NCBI RefSeq assembly: GCF_042510965.1
Contig: NZ_JBEUKS010000005.1
Location: forward strand, 248,001 to 312,000
DNA length: 64,000 bases
Source: Streptacidiphilus jeojiensis
GTDB taxonomy: Bacteria > Actinomycetota > Actinomycetes > Streptomycetales > Streptomycetaceae
Direction: 5' to 3'
In this document: piece after piece, positions 16,423 through 24,682 of the stretch
Position numbering within the stretch: the stretch's first letter is position 1
Layout: each line of letters starts with the position of its first letter
Notes under the pieces: generated by a model
Told to the model about the DNA's origin: nothing
Database searches by the model: none
Seen by the model: only the letters and a program-made list of their open reading frames with translations
Made by a program: the position numbers and the translations under genes

Positions 16423-17188
16423 ACTGCCCGGCCCGACCGGGCTGTTAATCGCCACCCGGGACATCCGGCCGGCGGCCGTGCCGGGCCACTCGTTCCGGGT
16501 GGTCGCCGACGGATCGGTCACCGCGGGCGCCTTCAGCCTCACCGAGTCGGAGAGCCCGAAGGGCGCCGCCGTCCCGCCGCACGCCCACGACCGTTCGGTG
16601 GAGTGCTTCTACGTCCTGGACGGGGCCTACCGGCTCACCGTCAGCGGCGCCTCGCACGAGGTGGGGCCGGGCGGGTTCCTGCTGGTCCCCCGGGGTGCTC
16701 CGCACCAGTTCGAGGTGGTGGAGGGCGAGGCCCGGGCCCTGGTCCTGTTCACCCCGGCCGGCTTCGAGGAGGTCTTCCGGCAGATGCCGGCCATCTTCGG
16801 CACCCCCGGGGAGCCCGGCCCGGCCTGGGTCCGGGCGAACGCGCAGGCCGCCACCCGGCTGCTGGACGGCACCGGACCGGGACCCGCCGCCCTGGTCCGG
16901 GGCCCGGACGGCGGACGGTCCGATCCGGTCACGCTCGCGGACGGCGGCGCCACCGGCACCGGCCTGCGGATCAGCCTGCACGACGGGGACCCGCTCGGGG
17001 CCCGATGGGCACCCGGCCCCTCGGCGACCGCGGTCTACGTGCTCGCAGGCCGCTACCGGTTCGACCTTCCGGGGGCGAGCACGGTGGTCGCGGCGGACGA
17101 GTACCTGTCGCTGCCGCAGGCGTCCGCAGCGCAGGCGTTGGCGCTGAGCGCTGGCGGCCGCGCCCTGGTACTCCACTCGGGCGAGTGA
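16415..17188 (+). CDS. Cupin-domain protein (quercetin-dioxygenase-like)
   Basis: 257 aa from the ATG at 16415, which lies inside the end of the ABM gene. Cupin motif 1 is PPHAHDRSVECFYVLDG (HxH and Glu as metal ligands) and motif 2 is PRGAPHQFEV, so the N-terminal cupin looks metal-competent. A second, degenerate cupin fold follows (about residues 180-257) without histidine ligands. Codon 11 (16445-16447) is a TTA leucine codon, read by the bldA tRNA in streptomycetes, which could tie this operon to development. Confidence 0.82.
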   Translation: MSELPGPTGLLIATRDIRPAAVPGHSFRVVADGSVTAGAFSLTESESPKGAAVPPHAHDRSVECFYVLDGAYRLTVSGASHEVGPGGFLLVPRGAPHQFEVVEGEARALVLFTPAGFEEVFRQMPAIFGTPGEPGPAWVRANAQAATRLLDGTGPGPAALVRGPDGGRSDPVTLADGGATGTGLRISLHDGDPLGARWAPGPSATAVYVLAGRYRFDLPGASTVVAADEYLSLPQASAAQALALSAGGRALVLHSGE

Positions 17189-17261
17189 CCCAACAGTCGT
17201 CTTCAGCAAGTCATCTGACTATCCATCAGCGATGGTCGCAGTCACCACCGGAGGAGCCGCC

Positions 17262-17795
17262 ATGACGGTCCACCAACCACCCCAACCGCAGGCGGGGCCG
17301 AGCGCCACTGAAAGGGCCCTGAACGACCCGGAGTTGACGCCGCAGGAGCGCGCCAACATCGAACTGGTGCTGAAGTTCCGCGCGCTGCCGTTCTCGGAGC
17401 GCGCCAAGTACACCGTCCCCGACTTCCGGCCCGGACGCATGGGCATGGCCAACCTCGCCGAGGTCAGGACCGGCGACGGACCCAGCTACGACGCGCGCTC
17501 GATCCCGGACCGCCAGGACGAGATCCTCGACATCATCGCCCACGGCGACCGGGTCTGGGCGACCTGGCTGATCCGCGGCACCCACCGCGGCGAGCTCTAC
17601 GGAATCGCGGCCACCGGCCGCAGCGTCGAGGTCCTCGAACTGGGGCAGTGGCGCATCCGCGACGGCCTGATCTGCGAGGCCTGGTTCTTCGTCGACGAGC
17701 TGGCACTGGTGCGCCAACTGGGCCTGTGGCCGCAGCCGGACGGCAACCCCGGGGGCCGTCCGGGCCACCCGGACCACGACACCGAGGAGCACTGA
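17262..17795 (+). CDS. SnoaL/NTF2-like polyketide cyclase-type protein
   Basis: 177 aa from the ATG at 17262 with GGAGGAG just upstream; an earlier GTG at 17232 lacks such a site. The pattern around DRVWATWLIRGTHRGELYGIAATGRSVEVLELGQWRIRDG resembles the SnoaL-like domain (small cone-shaped alpha+beta barrel acting as cyclase, hydrolase or isomerase). The N-terminal ~55 residues are an extension not seen in minimal members. One base separates its stop from the OYE ATG, so they are co-translated. Confidence 0.75.
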   Translation: MTVHQPPQPQAGPSATERALNDPELTPQERANIELVLKFRALPFSERAKYTVPDFRPGRMGMANLAEVRTGDGPSYDARSIPDRQDEILDIIAHGDRVWATWLIRGTHRGELYGIAATGRSVEVLELGQWRIRDGLICEAWFFVDELALVRQLGLWPQPDGNPGGRPGHPDHDTEEH

Positions 17796-17796
17796 C

Positions 17797-18960
17797 ATGG
17801 CAACCGCGTTCGACCCCATCGACCTGGGCCGGCACCGCCTGCGCAACAGGATCGTGATGGCCCCGATGAGCCGCAGCCGCGCCTACGGGCCCGCCGCCCT
17901 CCCGGGTCCGTCCACGGCCACCTACTACCGCCAGCGCGCCTCGGCCGGACTGATCGTCTCCGAGGGGATCCAACCCTCGCCGGTGGCCCGCGGCTACCCC
18001 GCCACCCCGGGCCTCTACTCCCCCGCGCAGGTGGACGCCTGGCGCACCGTCACCGACGCGGTCCATGCCGCGGGCGGGACCATCTTCGCCCAACTGATGC
18101 ACGCGGGCCGGATCGGCCACCCCAGCCTGCTCCCGGACGGCCTGATACCGGTGGGCCCCTCCCCGATCACAGCGGACGCGCAGGTCTTCACCCCGCAGGG
18201 TCCCCGGCCCTGCGTCGAACCGAGAGAGCTCACCGAGGCGGACATCGCCGCCACGATCCAGGACTTCACCACCGCGGCCTGCAACGCGGTGGCGGCCGGC
18301 TTCGACGGGGTCGAGCTGCACGGCGCCAACGGCTTCCTGCTGCACCAGTTCCTGTCCGCGCAGTCCAACACCCGCACCGACGCCTGGGGCGGTTCGGTCG
18401 CCAACCGGATCCGCTTCCCGATCGAGGTGGCCACGGCCGTGGCCGGGGCGATCGGAGCCGACCGCGTCGGCATCCAGCTCTCCCCCGGCAACCCCTACAA
18501 CGGCATGGTGGAGCAGGACTGCCCGCAGACCTACGGCGCCCTGGCGACCGCACTGGACGGCATCGGGCTGGCCTACCTCGGTCTGGCCGAGGGGCCGGAC
18601 CGGGCGCTGACCCGGAAGCTGCGCGGGATCTGGTCCGGCGTCTTCCTGCTCAACCCCCACACCGCGCCCCGCCCGACCGGGCTGCCGGAACTGGACCTGG
18701 TCGCGGACGGCACAACGGACCTGCTGTCCTTCGGCTCGCTGTTCCTGGCCAACCCGGACCTGCCGCACCGCCTCGCCCTGGGCGGCCCCTTCAACCCCGC
18801 CGACCCCTCCACCTACTACGGCGGTGACGACCACGGCTACACCGACTGCCCGACCCTGGACCAGACCCAGACCCAGACCCAGACCCAGGACCGGGACGGG
18901 GACGGGGACCGGGAGCAGGCCGCCGAGCCGGCTCCGCTCCGGGCCCGGACCGGCCCGTAG
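17797..18960 (+). CDS. Old-yellow-enzyme-family alkene reductase
   Basis: 387 aa FMN-dependent TIM-barrel enzyme that reduces activated C=C bonds. Family signatures: NRIVMAPMSRSRA near the N-terminus, FAQLMHAGRIGHPS, the substrate His/Asn pair in ELHGANGFLLHQFL, SNTRTDAWGGSVANRIRFPIEV, and FGSLFLANPDLPHRL near the C-terminus. The usual catalytic domain ends near residue 348. The remaining ~40 residues (QTQTQTQTQ, then DRDGDGDRE) are a repeat-derived acidic tail. Operon partner of the SnoaL-like and cupin proteins. Confidence 0.92.
   Translation: MATAFDPIDLGRHRLRNRIVMAPMSRSRAYGPAALPGPSTATYYRQRASAGLIVSEGIQPSPVARGYPATPGLYSPAQVDAWRTVTDAVHAAGGTIFAQLMHAGRIGHPSLLPDGLIPVGPSPITADAQVFTPQGPRPCVEPRELTEADIAATIQDFTTAACNAVAAGFDGVELHGANGFLLHQFLSAQSNTRTDAWGGSVANRIRFPIEVATAVAGAIGADRVGIQLSPGNPYNGMVEQDCPQTYGALATALDGIGLAYLGLAEGPDRALTRKLRGIWSGVFLLNPHTAPRPTGLPELDLVADGTTDLLSFGSLFLANPDLPHRLALGGPFNPADPSTYYGGDDHGYTDCPTLDQTQTQTQTQDRDGDGDREQAAEPAPLRARTGP
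18862..18917 (+). repeat. Short tandem repeats in the 3' end of the OYE gene
   Basis: Four consecutive CAGACC hexamers (18862-18885), then GGGACGG-like units. They encode the Gln-Thr and Asp-Gly repeats of the OYE tail and lie outside the catalytic domain. Confidence 0.85.
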
Positions 18961-19033
18961 TACGTCGCGGACCTGCGGACGGCATAGGCTCGGCTCAGCT
19001 CATCGCAATCGCACGCCAGAGGTGTTGGAGAGA

Positions 19034-20032
19034 ATGGTCAACCAGTCCACCATCCGGGACGTGGCGCGCGTTGCCGGGGTCTCGGTCTCGACCGTGTCCC
19101 GGGTCTTCACCGCCCCCCAGCGCTTCCGCGACGAGACCAGGCAGAAGGTCTACGCCGCCGCCGAGCAGCTGAACTACGCGCCGAACCGGATGGCCGCTGC
19201 GCTCACCACCGGGCGGACCGGGAACATCGGGCTGATCGTCCCCAACCTCGCCAACCCGCTCTTCCCGGAGATGGTCAAGGCGGCCCAGCACCAGTCCCGG
19301 CGGCAGAACCTGGCCGCGCTGCTGGGCGACAGCGACGACGACGCGGACGACGAGGAGAAGCTGATCCGCGCCCTGTCCAAGGACGTGGACGGGTTCCTGC
19401 TGTTCTCCTCGCTGCTGCGCGAGGAGCAGATCGCCGAGGTCGGCGTGCTGCGCCCGACCGTCTTCGTGAACCGGCGCGTGGACGGCTACCCGTGCGTGCT
19501 GGTCGACGCGCTGCAGGGGATGCGGCAGCTGACCCAGTACCTCAGCAATCTGGGCCACACCGGCCTGCTCTACCTGGCCGGGCCGGCCAACTCCTGGGCC
19601 GCCAACGACCGCCTGGAGGCGCTGCTGCAGGCCGGGGCCGAGACCGGACTGCAGGTCGACGTGTCCGCGCCGAACCGGCCCGGCTTCGAGTCGGGGAACC
19701 TGGCGGCGGAGCAGCTGGTGCGCGCACCGCTGCCGTCGGCGGTGGTGTGCTTCAACGACGTGATGGCGCTGGGCGTGACCGCCCGGCTGCTGCAGTCCGG
19801 GGTCCGGGTCCCGGAGCAGGTCAGCGTCGTGGGCTGGGGCGGCACCCAGCTGGCCGGCTACACCACCCCGGCGGTGACCACCCTCGCCGTCCCGCTGGGC
19901 GAGCTGGGCAGCCGGGCGGTGGACCAGCTGCTGCTGGACCACGCCTGCCCAACCCAGCAGGATCCGGGACCGGTCAGCCTGGGCGTCACCCTGGTGCCGC
20001 GGGCCACCACCGGTCGTGCCCGGGTGAGCTGA
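19034..20032 (+). CDS. LacI-family transcriptional regulator A
   Basis: 332 aa. N-terminal LacI helix-turn-helix and hinge (TIRDVARVAGVSVSTVSRVF ... NYAPNRMAAALTTGRTGNIGLIVPNLANPLFPEM), then a periplasmic-binding-protein-like effector domain ending LGVTLVPRATTGR. Located directly after the OYE gene and on the same strand. It is the most likely repressor for the paired operators between 15898 and 16047. Effector unknown. Confidence 0.9.
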   Translation: MVNQSTIRDVARVAGVSVSTVSRVFTAPQRFRDETRQKVYAAAEQLNYAPNRMAAALTTGRTGNIGLIVPNLANPLFPEMVKAAQHQSRRQNLAALLGDSDDDADDEEKLIRALSKDVDGFLLFSSLLREEQIAEVGVLRPTVFVNRRVDGYPCVLVDALQGMRQLTQYLSNLGHTGLLYLAGPANSWAANDRLEALLQAGAETGLQVDVSAPNRPGFESGNLAAEQLVRAPLPSAVVCFNDVMALGVTARLLQSGVRVPEQVSVVGWGGTQLAGYTTPAVTTLAVPLGELGSRAVDQLLLDHACPTQQDPGPVSLGVTLVPRATTGRARVS

Positions 20033-20054
20033 CCTCACATCAGCTGATCCATCA

Positions 20055-21164
20055 TCAGCCGGCTTCGCTCCCGGCCCGCGGCGCGGCCGTGGAGTCGCGC
20101 ACCACCAGGCGCACCGGCAGCAGCACGGTCTTGGCCACCGCCACCGCCACCGCCGCCGGCCCGGCACCGGCCCGGCCGAGGCCCTGACCCGCGCCCCGAC
20201 CCGCGCCCTGGCCGTCCGACCGTTCCAGCTGCTCCAGCAGCAACCGGGCCGCCTCCGCGCCCAGTTCCAGGTGGGGCACGTGCACGGTGGTCAGCGGTGG
20301 CTGGAACTCGTCCGCGAACTGCATGTCGTTGTAGCCGACCAGCGAGACGTCCTGCGGGCAGCGCAGCCCGCGTTCGCGCAGTACGTGCAGCGCGCCCAGC
20401 GCGATCAGGTCGTTGCCGGCCACGATCGCGGTGCTGCCGGGGTGGCGGTCCAGCAGCTCCCGGGCGGCCTGTTCCCCGGCCCGCACCGAGTACGCCTCGC
20501 TGACCAGGACCGGCGCCCGGTCAGCGGCCACCCCGGCCGCCCGAACGGCCTGCTGGAACGCCCTGGTGCGGATCGCGCCGGTGGACAGCGTCTGCGGGCC
20601 GGCCAGATGTGCGATCGAGCGGTGCCCCAGCTCCAGCAGGTGGCGGACCGCCAGCTCCATCCCGGTTGCGTCGTCCGCCGCCACCAGCGGGAACATCGGC
20701 AGGTCGGTGCCCCGGCTCAGCAGGACCACCGGCACGCCCTGGGCGTGGGCCTGCGCCAGCAGGGCGTGCTCGCGCTGCGCGGTGGCGACGATGAACCCGT
20801 CGACCTGGCGACCGCGCAGCGCCTCGAACCGGGTGCGCTCCTTGGCCTGGTCGTTGTCGGTGTTGGCCAGCAGCGCGGTGTAGCCGCGGCGGGTCAGCAC
20901 CTCCTCGATCCCGCGTGCCATCGGCGGGAACAGCGGGTTGGTCAGGTCCGGGATCAGCACGCCGACCGTGGAGGAGCGGTTGGTGCGCAGACTGCGGGCT
21001 GCGGTGTTCGGGGTGAACCCCAGCTCCTGCGCCGCCGTCCGCACCCGGCGCGCCGTGGCCGCGCTCACCCGGGCGTCGGCTTCGGGGTTCAGGGCTCGGG
21101 AGGCCGTGGCCTTGTGGACCCCCGCCAGACGGGCCACGTCGGCGATGGTCGGGCGCTTGCTCAT
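20055..21164 (-). CDS. LacI-family transcriptional regulator B
   Basis: 369 aa from the ATG at 21164 (MSKRPTIADVARLAGVHKATASRALN). Complete LacI architecture: HTH, hinge (NTAARSLRTNRSSTVGVLIPDLTNPLFPPM), effector domain, and a Gly/Ala-rich linker (GQGAGRGAGQGLGRAGAG) inserted before the C-terminal strand LLPVRLVVRDST. It is divergent from the catabolic operon starting at 21398 and is probably its repressor. It converges with regulator A with only 22 bases between the stops. Confidence 0.9.
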   Translation of the reverse strand: MSKRPTIADVARLAGVHKATASRALNPEADARVSAATARRVRTAAQELGFTPNTAARSLRTNRSSTVGVLIPDLTNPLFPPMARGIEEVLTRRGYTALLANTDNDQAKERTRFEALRGRQVDGFIVATAQREHALLAQAHAQGVPVVLLSRGTDLPMFPLVAADDATGMELAVRHLLELGHRSIAHLAGPQTLSTGAIRTRAFQQAVRAAGVAADRAPVLVSEAYSVRAGEQAARELLDRHPGSTAIVAGNDLIALGALHVLRERGLRCPQDVSLVGYNDMQFADEFQPPLTTVHVPHLELGAEAARLLLEQLERSDGQGAGRGAGQGLGRAGAGPAAVAVAVAKTVLLPVRLVVRDSTAAPRAGSEAG

Positions 21165-21238
21165 CCGGCGAGTGTAGGGATCTTCACAGGCCGCCACAAT
21201 CGCCGGGCGGGTGGTCCGGATCCGTTCCGCACCACCTC

Positions 21239-21344
21239 TTGACAGCCCTGCGGGAGCGGCGCGAGCATGACTGCAATCGGTTGCAGAGAGCAGGTGCTGA
21301 TTCTCGCACTGCTTCCACGCACAGCAGCCGGCAATCGGATGCGC
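21239..21344 (+). promoter_or_regulatory. Promoter and LacI-like operator of the M24/E1/E2 operon
   Basis: TTGACA (21239-21244), an 18-bp spacer and GAGCAT (21263-21268) precede the symmetric operator TGCAATCGGTTGCA (21272-21285). A weaker copy, GGCAATCGGATGCG, follows at about 21330-21343. The arrangement mirrors that of the region 15898-16047. Confidence 0.6.
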
Positions 21345-21397
21345 AACTTCAACCCCATCCGAGTGCCGCTCCCCCTCCCACAGCGAGGAACGAACAG

Positions 21398-22348
21398 ATG
21401 ACCGACGACACCCCTGCCCAGCGGCCGCGGATCGGCTGGATCGGCACCGGACGGATGGGCTTCCAACTGGCCACCCGACTGCTGGAGGCCGGCTACGACG
21501 TCGCCGTGCAGAACCGCACCCGTGCCAAGGCCGAGCCGCTCGCCGAGCTCGGCGCGACGGTCGTGGACCGCCCCGAGGAGCTGGCCGACCGCGACATCGT
21601 CTTCGTGATGGTGTCCGCCTCCGCCGACCTGGAGGCCGTCACCACCGGCCCCGGCGGCGTGCTCACCGCCCCCGGCGCCGCCCCCGCCGTCCTGGTCGAC
21701 AGCTCCACGGTGTCCGCCGAGGTCTCCGCCCTGGTACGGGCCGCCGCCGCCAAGCGCGGCACCGAACTGCTGGCCGCCCCGGTCAGCGGGAACCCGAAGG
21801 TCATCGCCGCCGGCCTGCTGACGGTCGCGGTCTCCGGGCCGCGCGAGGTCTTCGACCGGGTCGAACCGCTGCTGCGGGTGCTGGGCCGCGGCGTCACCTA
21901 CGTCGGCGAGGACGAGGTGGCCCGGCTGGTCAAGATCGCCCACAATGTCTTCCTCGGCGTGGTCACCCAGTCGCTCGCGGAGATCACCCTGCTGGCCGAG
22001 AAGGGCGGCGTCAGCCGAGCCGCGTTCCTGGCCTTCCTCAACGACTCGGTGATGGGCTCGGTCTTCACCCGCTACAAGTCCCCCGCGCTGGTGAACCTGG
22101 ACTTCAAGCCCACCTTCACCATGCCGCTGCTGCGCAAGGACTTCGACCTGGGCCTGGCCGCCGCGCGCACCCTGGAGGTGCCGATGCCGCTGGCCTCGGC
22201 CACCGCCCAGCTGGTGTCCGCCGCCATCGGCGCGGGCCACACCGAACAGGACTTCGCCACCCTGATCCTGGAGCAGGCCCGCTCGGCCGGGATGGAGCTG
22301 CGGCCCGAGAACGTCGTCGTCGACGACGGCCTGACGGTGCCTCAGTGA
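21398..22348 (+). CDS. NAD(P)-dependent beta-hydroxyacid dehydrogenase (3-hydroxyisobutyrate dehydrogenase family)
   Basis: 316 aa from the ATG at 21398 with GAGGAA upstream. Rossmann motif IGWIGTGRMGFQLATRLLEAGYDVAVQNRT, substrate-binding loop LLAAPVSGNPKVIAAG (family consensus D-A-P-V-S-G) and the catalytic Lys in RLVKIAHNVFLG. Oxidises beta-hydroxy acids, or reduces the corresponding semialdehydes. First gene of a six-gene operon. Its stop overlaps the GTG of the M24 gene. Confidence 0.88.
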   Translation: MTDDTPAQRPRIGWIGTGRMGFQLATRLLEAGYDVAVQNRTRAKAEPLAELGATVVDRPEELADRDIVFVMVSASADLEAVTTGPGGVLTAPGAAPAVLVDSSTVSAEVSALVRAAAAKRGTELLAAPVSGNPKVIAAGLLTVAVSGPREVFDRVEPLLRVLGRGVTYVGEDEVARLVKIAHNVFLGVVTQSLAEITLLAEKGGVSRAAFLAFLNDSVMGSVFTRYKSPALVNLDFKPTFTMPLLRKDFDLGLAAARTLEVPMPLASATAQLVSAAIGAGHTEQDFATLILEQARSAGMELRPENVVVDDGLTVPQ

Positions 22349-23607
22349 ACGGCGCGACGGGCGCGACGGCGCCCCGTCCGATCCCGGCCTACGGCCACAG
22401 CGCGGTCGACTACGAGCAGCGGGTGGACCACGACCGGCTGCGGGAGTACCGGATCCGGCGGGCCCGGGCCGCGCTGGAGGCCGGCGAGTGCGGGGCGTTC
22501 CTGCTCTTCGACTTCTACAACATCCGCTACACCACCCAGACCTGGATCGGCGGGGCGCTCGGCGACAAGATGAGCCGCTACGCCCTGCTGACCCGCGGCG
22601 GCGAGCCGGTGCTGTGGGACTTCGGCTCGGCGGCCCGGCACCACCAGCTGTACGCGCCGTGGCTGCGCCCGGAGAACTCCCGCGCCGGCATGCTGGGGCT
22701 GCGCGGCGCGATCGCCCCCGGGGCCGGCCTGATGGCCTCGGCGGTCCGCGAGATCAAGGGCATGCTGCAGGACGCGGGCCTGGCCGGGCTGCCGGTCGGA
22801 GTGGACATCGTCGAGCCGCCGTTCCTGATCGAGATGCAGCGCCAGGGCCTGACGGTGGTCGACGCCCAGCAGTCGATGCTGGACGCGCGGCAGATCAAGT
22901 CGCCGGACGAGATCGCCCTGCTGTCGATGGCGGCCGCCATGGTCGACGGCGTCTACCAGGACATCACCGAGGCCCTCAAGCCCGGCGTGCGGGAGAACGA
23001 GATCGTCGCACTGGCCAACAAGCGCCTGTACGAGATGGGTTCGGACCAGGTGGAGGCGATCAACGCGGTCTCCGGCGAGCGCTGCAACCCGCATCCGCAC
23101 AACTTCTCCGACCGCATCATCCGCCCGGGCGACCAGGCGTTCTTCGACATCATCCAGTCCTACAACGGCTACCGGACCTGCTACTACCGCACCTTCGGCG
23201 TGGGCAGCGCCACCGCCTCGCAACGGGACGCCTACACCCGGGCCCGGGAGTGGATGGACGCGGCGATCGGTGTGGTGAAGCCGGGGGTCGGCACCGACCA
23301 GGTCGCCCGGGTCTGGCCGGCCGCCGAGGAGTTCGGCTTCGCGAGCGAGATGGCCGCCTTCGGCCTGCAGTTCGGCCACGGCCTGGGCCTCGGCCTGCAC
23401 GAGCGGCCGATCATCAGCCGGCTCAACAGCCTGGAGCACCCGGTCGAGATCCAGGAGGGAATGGTCTTCGCCCTGGAGACCTACTGCCCGGCCTCCGACG
23501 GGTTCTCCGCCGCCCGCATCGAGGAGGAGGTCGTGGTCACCGCGGCCGGACCGCAGATCCTCACCAGGTTCCCGGCCCAGGAACTGTTCGTCGCCAACGC
23601 CTACTGA
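22345..23607 (+). CDS. M24-family (pita-bread) peptidase-like enzyme with altered metal site
   Basis: 420 aa from a GTG overlapping the previous stop. Creatinase/aminopeptidase-P N-domain, then the M24 catalytic fold. Candidate ligands: Asp in AFFDIIQSY, His in FGHGLGLGLHER, Glu in FALETYCP, Glu in ARIEEEVV. The second Asp (normally 11 residues after the first) is replaced by Cys (GYRTCYYRTFG). M24 members that lost ligands (creatinase-like) are non-peptidase C-N hydrolases, so a catabolic hydrolase or lyase role is more likely than peptide cleavage. Substrate unknown. Confidence 0.82.
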   Translation: MNGATGATAPRPIPAYGHSAVDYEQRVDHDRLREYRIRRARAALEAGECGAFLLFDFYNIRYTTQTWIGGALGDKMSRYALLTRGGEPVLWDFGSAARHHQLYAPWLRPENSRAGMLGLRGAIAPGAGLMASAVREIKGMLQDAGLAGLPVGVDIVEPPFLIEMQRQGLTVVDAQQSMLDARQIKSPDEIALLSMAAAMVDGVYQDITEALKPGVRENEIVALANKRLYEMGSDQVEAINAVSGERCNPHPHNFSDRIIRPGDQAFFDIIQSYNGYRTCYYRTFGVGSATASQRDAYTRAREWMDAAIGVVKPGVGTDQVARVWPAAEEFGFASEMAAFGLQFGHGLGLGLHERPIISRLNSLEHPVEIQEGMVFALETYCPASDGFSAARIEEEVVVTAAGPQILTRFPAQELFVANAY

Positions 23608-23626
23608 CCTTCGACCGAGGAGCGAC

Positions 23627-24682
23627 ATGGCAAGAGCAACCAGCACCGGCACGGCCGCCGTCCGTCCCGCCGAGGACGCCCCCACGCCGCCGGCGCCGCC
23701 CCCGCCCGACCGCGCCACCGCCCTGGCGCTGTACCGGATGCAGGTGGAGCTGCGCCAGTTCGAGCAGCGCGCCTACGACCTGTTCCTGCAGAGCCTGGTC
23801 AAGGGCACCAGCCACCTCTCGCTGGGCCAGGAGGCCATCGCCGCCGGCTTCGGCCTGGCGATGCGCGCGGACGACTACACCTTCGCCACCTACCGCGGCC
23901 ATGCGCACACCCTGGCCAGGGGTGTGCCGATGGGTCCGGTGCTCGCCGAACTCCTGGGCCGGGAGAACGGTCTGATGGCGGGTAAGGGCGGCTCGATGCA
24001 CCTCACCAGCGTGGAGCACGGGGTGATGGGCTCCTACGCGATCATCGGCGCGCACCTGCCGATCGCCTGCGGCGCCGCCTGGAGCGCCCAGTACCGCCAG
24101 AGCGGGCAGGTCTCGGTCGCCTTCTTCGGCGACGGCACCACCAACATCGGCGCCTTCCACGAGGCCCTGAACCTCGCGGTGATCTGGAAGCTGCCGGTGG
24201 TGTTCGTCTGCGAGAACAACCTCTACATGGAGTACACCCGCACCAGCACCATCACCGCCGTGCCGCGTCCGGCCGCCGACCGCGCCGGCGCCTACGGGCT
24301 GGACCCGGTCGTGGTCGACGGCAACGACGCGGACGCGGTCCACCAGGTGGCGCTCACCGCACTGGATTTGGCCCGGACCGGCGGCGGACCGTCCCTGATC
24401 GAAGCGCTGACCTACCGTCACGGCGGCCACTCCCGGGCCGATCCGGCCAAGTACCGGCCGCAGCAGGAGGTCGACGAGTGGCTCGCCCGGGACCCGCTGC
24501 CGCGGTACCGCGCCCGCCTGCTGGACGCCGGGGTCACCGACGCGGAGCTGCAGGCCATCGAGGAGGAGACCCGGTCGGCCGTCGACCGGGCCACCGAGGA
24601 AGCCAAGGCCGGAGCCACGCCCGGCCACGAACTGCTCATGAAGGACGTGTGGGCGGACGGAGGATCGTCATGGCGGAACTGA
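23627..24682 (+). CDS. Thiamine-diphosphate-dependent 2-oxoacid/acetoin dehydrogenase E1 alpha subunit
   Basis: 351 aa, GAGGAG upstream of the ATG. ThDP motif GDGTTNIGAFHEALNLAVIWKLPVVFVCENN (GDG...N). Other E1-alpha signatures: SHLSLGQEAIAAGFG, TYRGHAHTLARGV, GKGGSMHLTS and LTYRHGGHSRADP. With the beta subunit it decarboxylates a 2-oxoacid or cleaves acetoin and passes the acyl unit to E2. It overlaps the beta gene by 13 bases. The linked ALDH and dehydrogenase point to carbon-source catabolism rather than the housekeeping complex. Confidence 0.9.
   Translation: MARATSTGTAAVRPAEDAPTPPAPPPPDRATALALYRMQVELRQFEQRAYDLFLQSLVKGTSHLSLGQEAIAAGFGLAMRADDYTFATYRGHAHTLARGVPMGPVLAELLGRENGLMAGKGGSMHLTSVEHGVMGSYAIIGAHLPIACGAAWSAQYRQSGQVSVAFFGDGTTNIGAFHEALNLAVIWKLPVVFVCENNLYMEYTRTSTITAVPRPAADRAGAYGLDPVVVDGNDADAVHQVALTALDLARTGGGPSLIEALTYRHGGHSRADPAKYRPQQEVDEWLARDPLPRYRARLLDAGVTDAELQAIEEETRSAVDRATEEAKAGATPGHELLMKDVWADGGSSWRN

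Noticed and set aside
22345..23607. Calling the M24 protein a DMSP lyase (DddP)
   Set aside because: The fold matches but the second metal Asp is missing and no DMSP pathway partner is specific enough.
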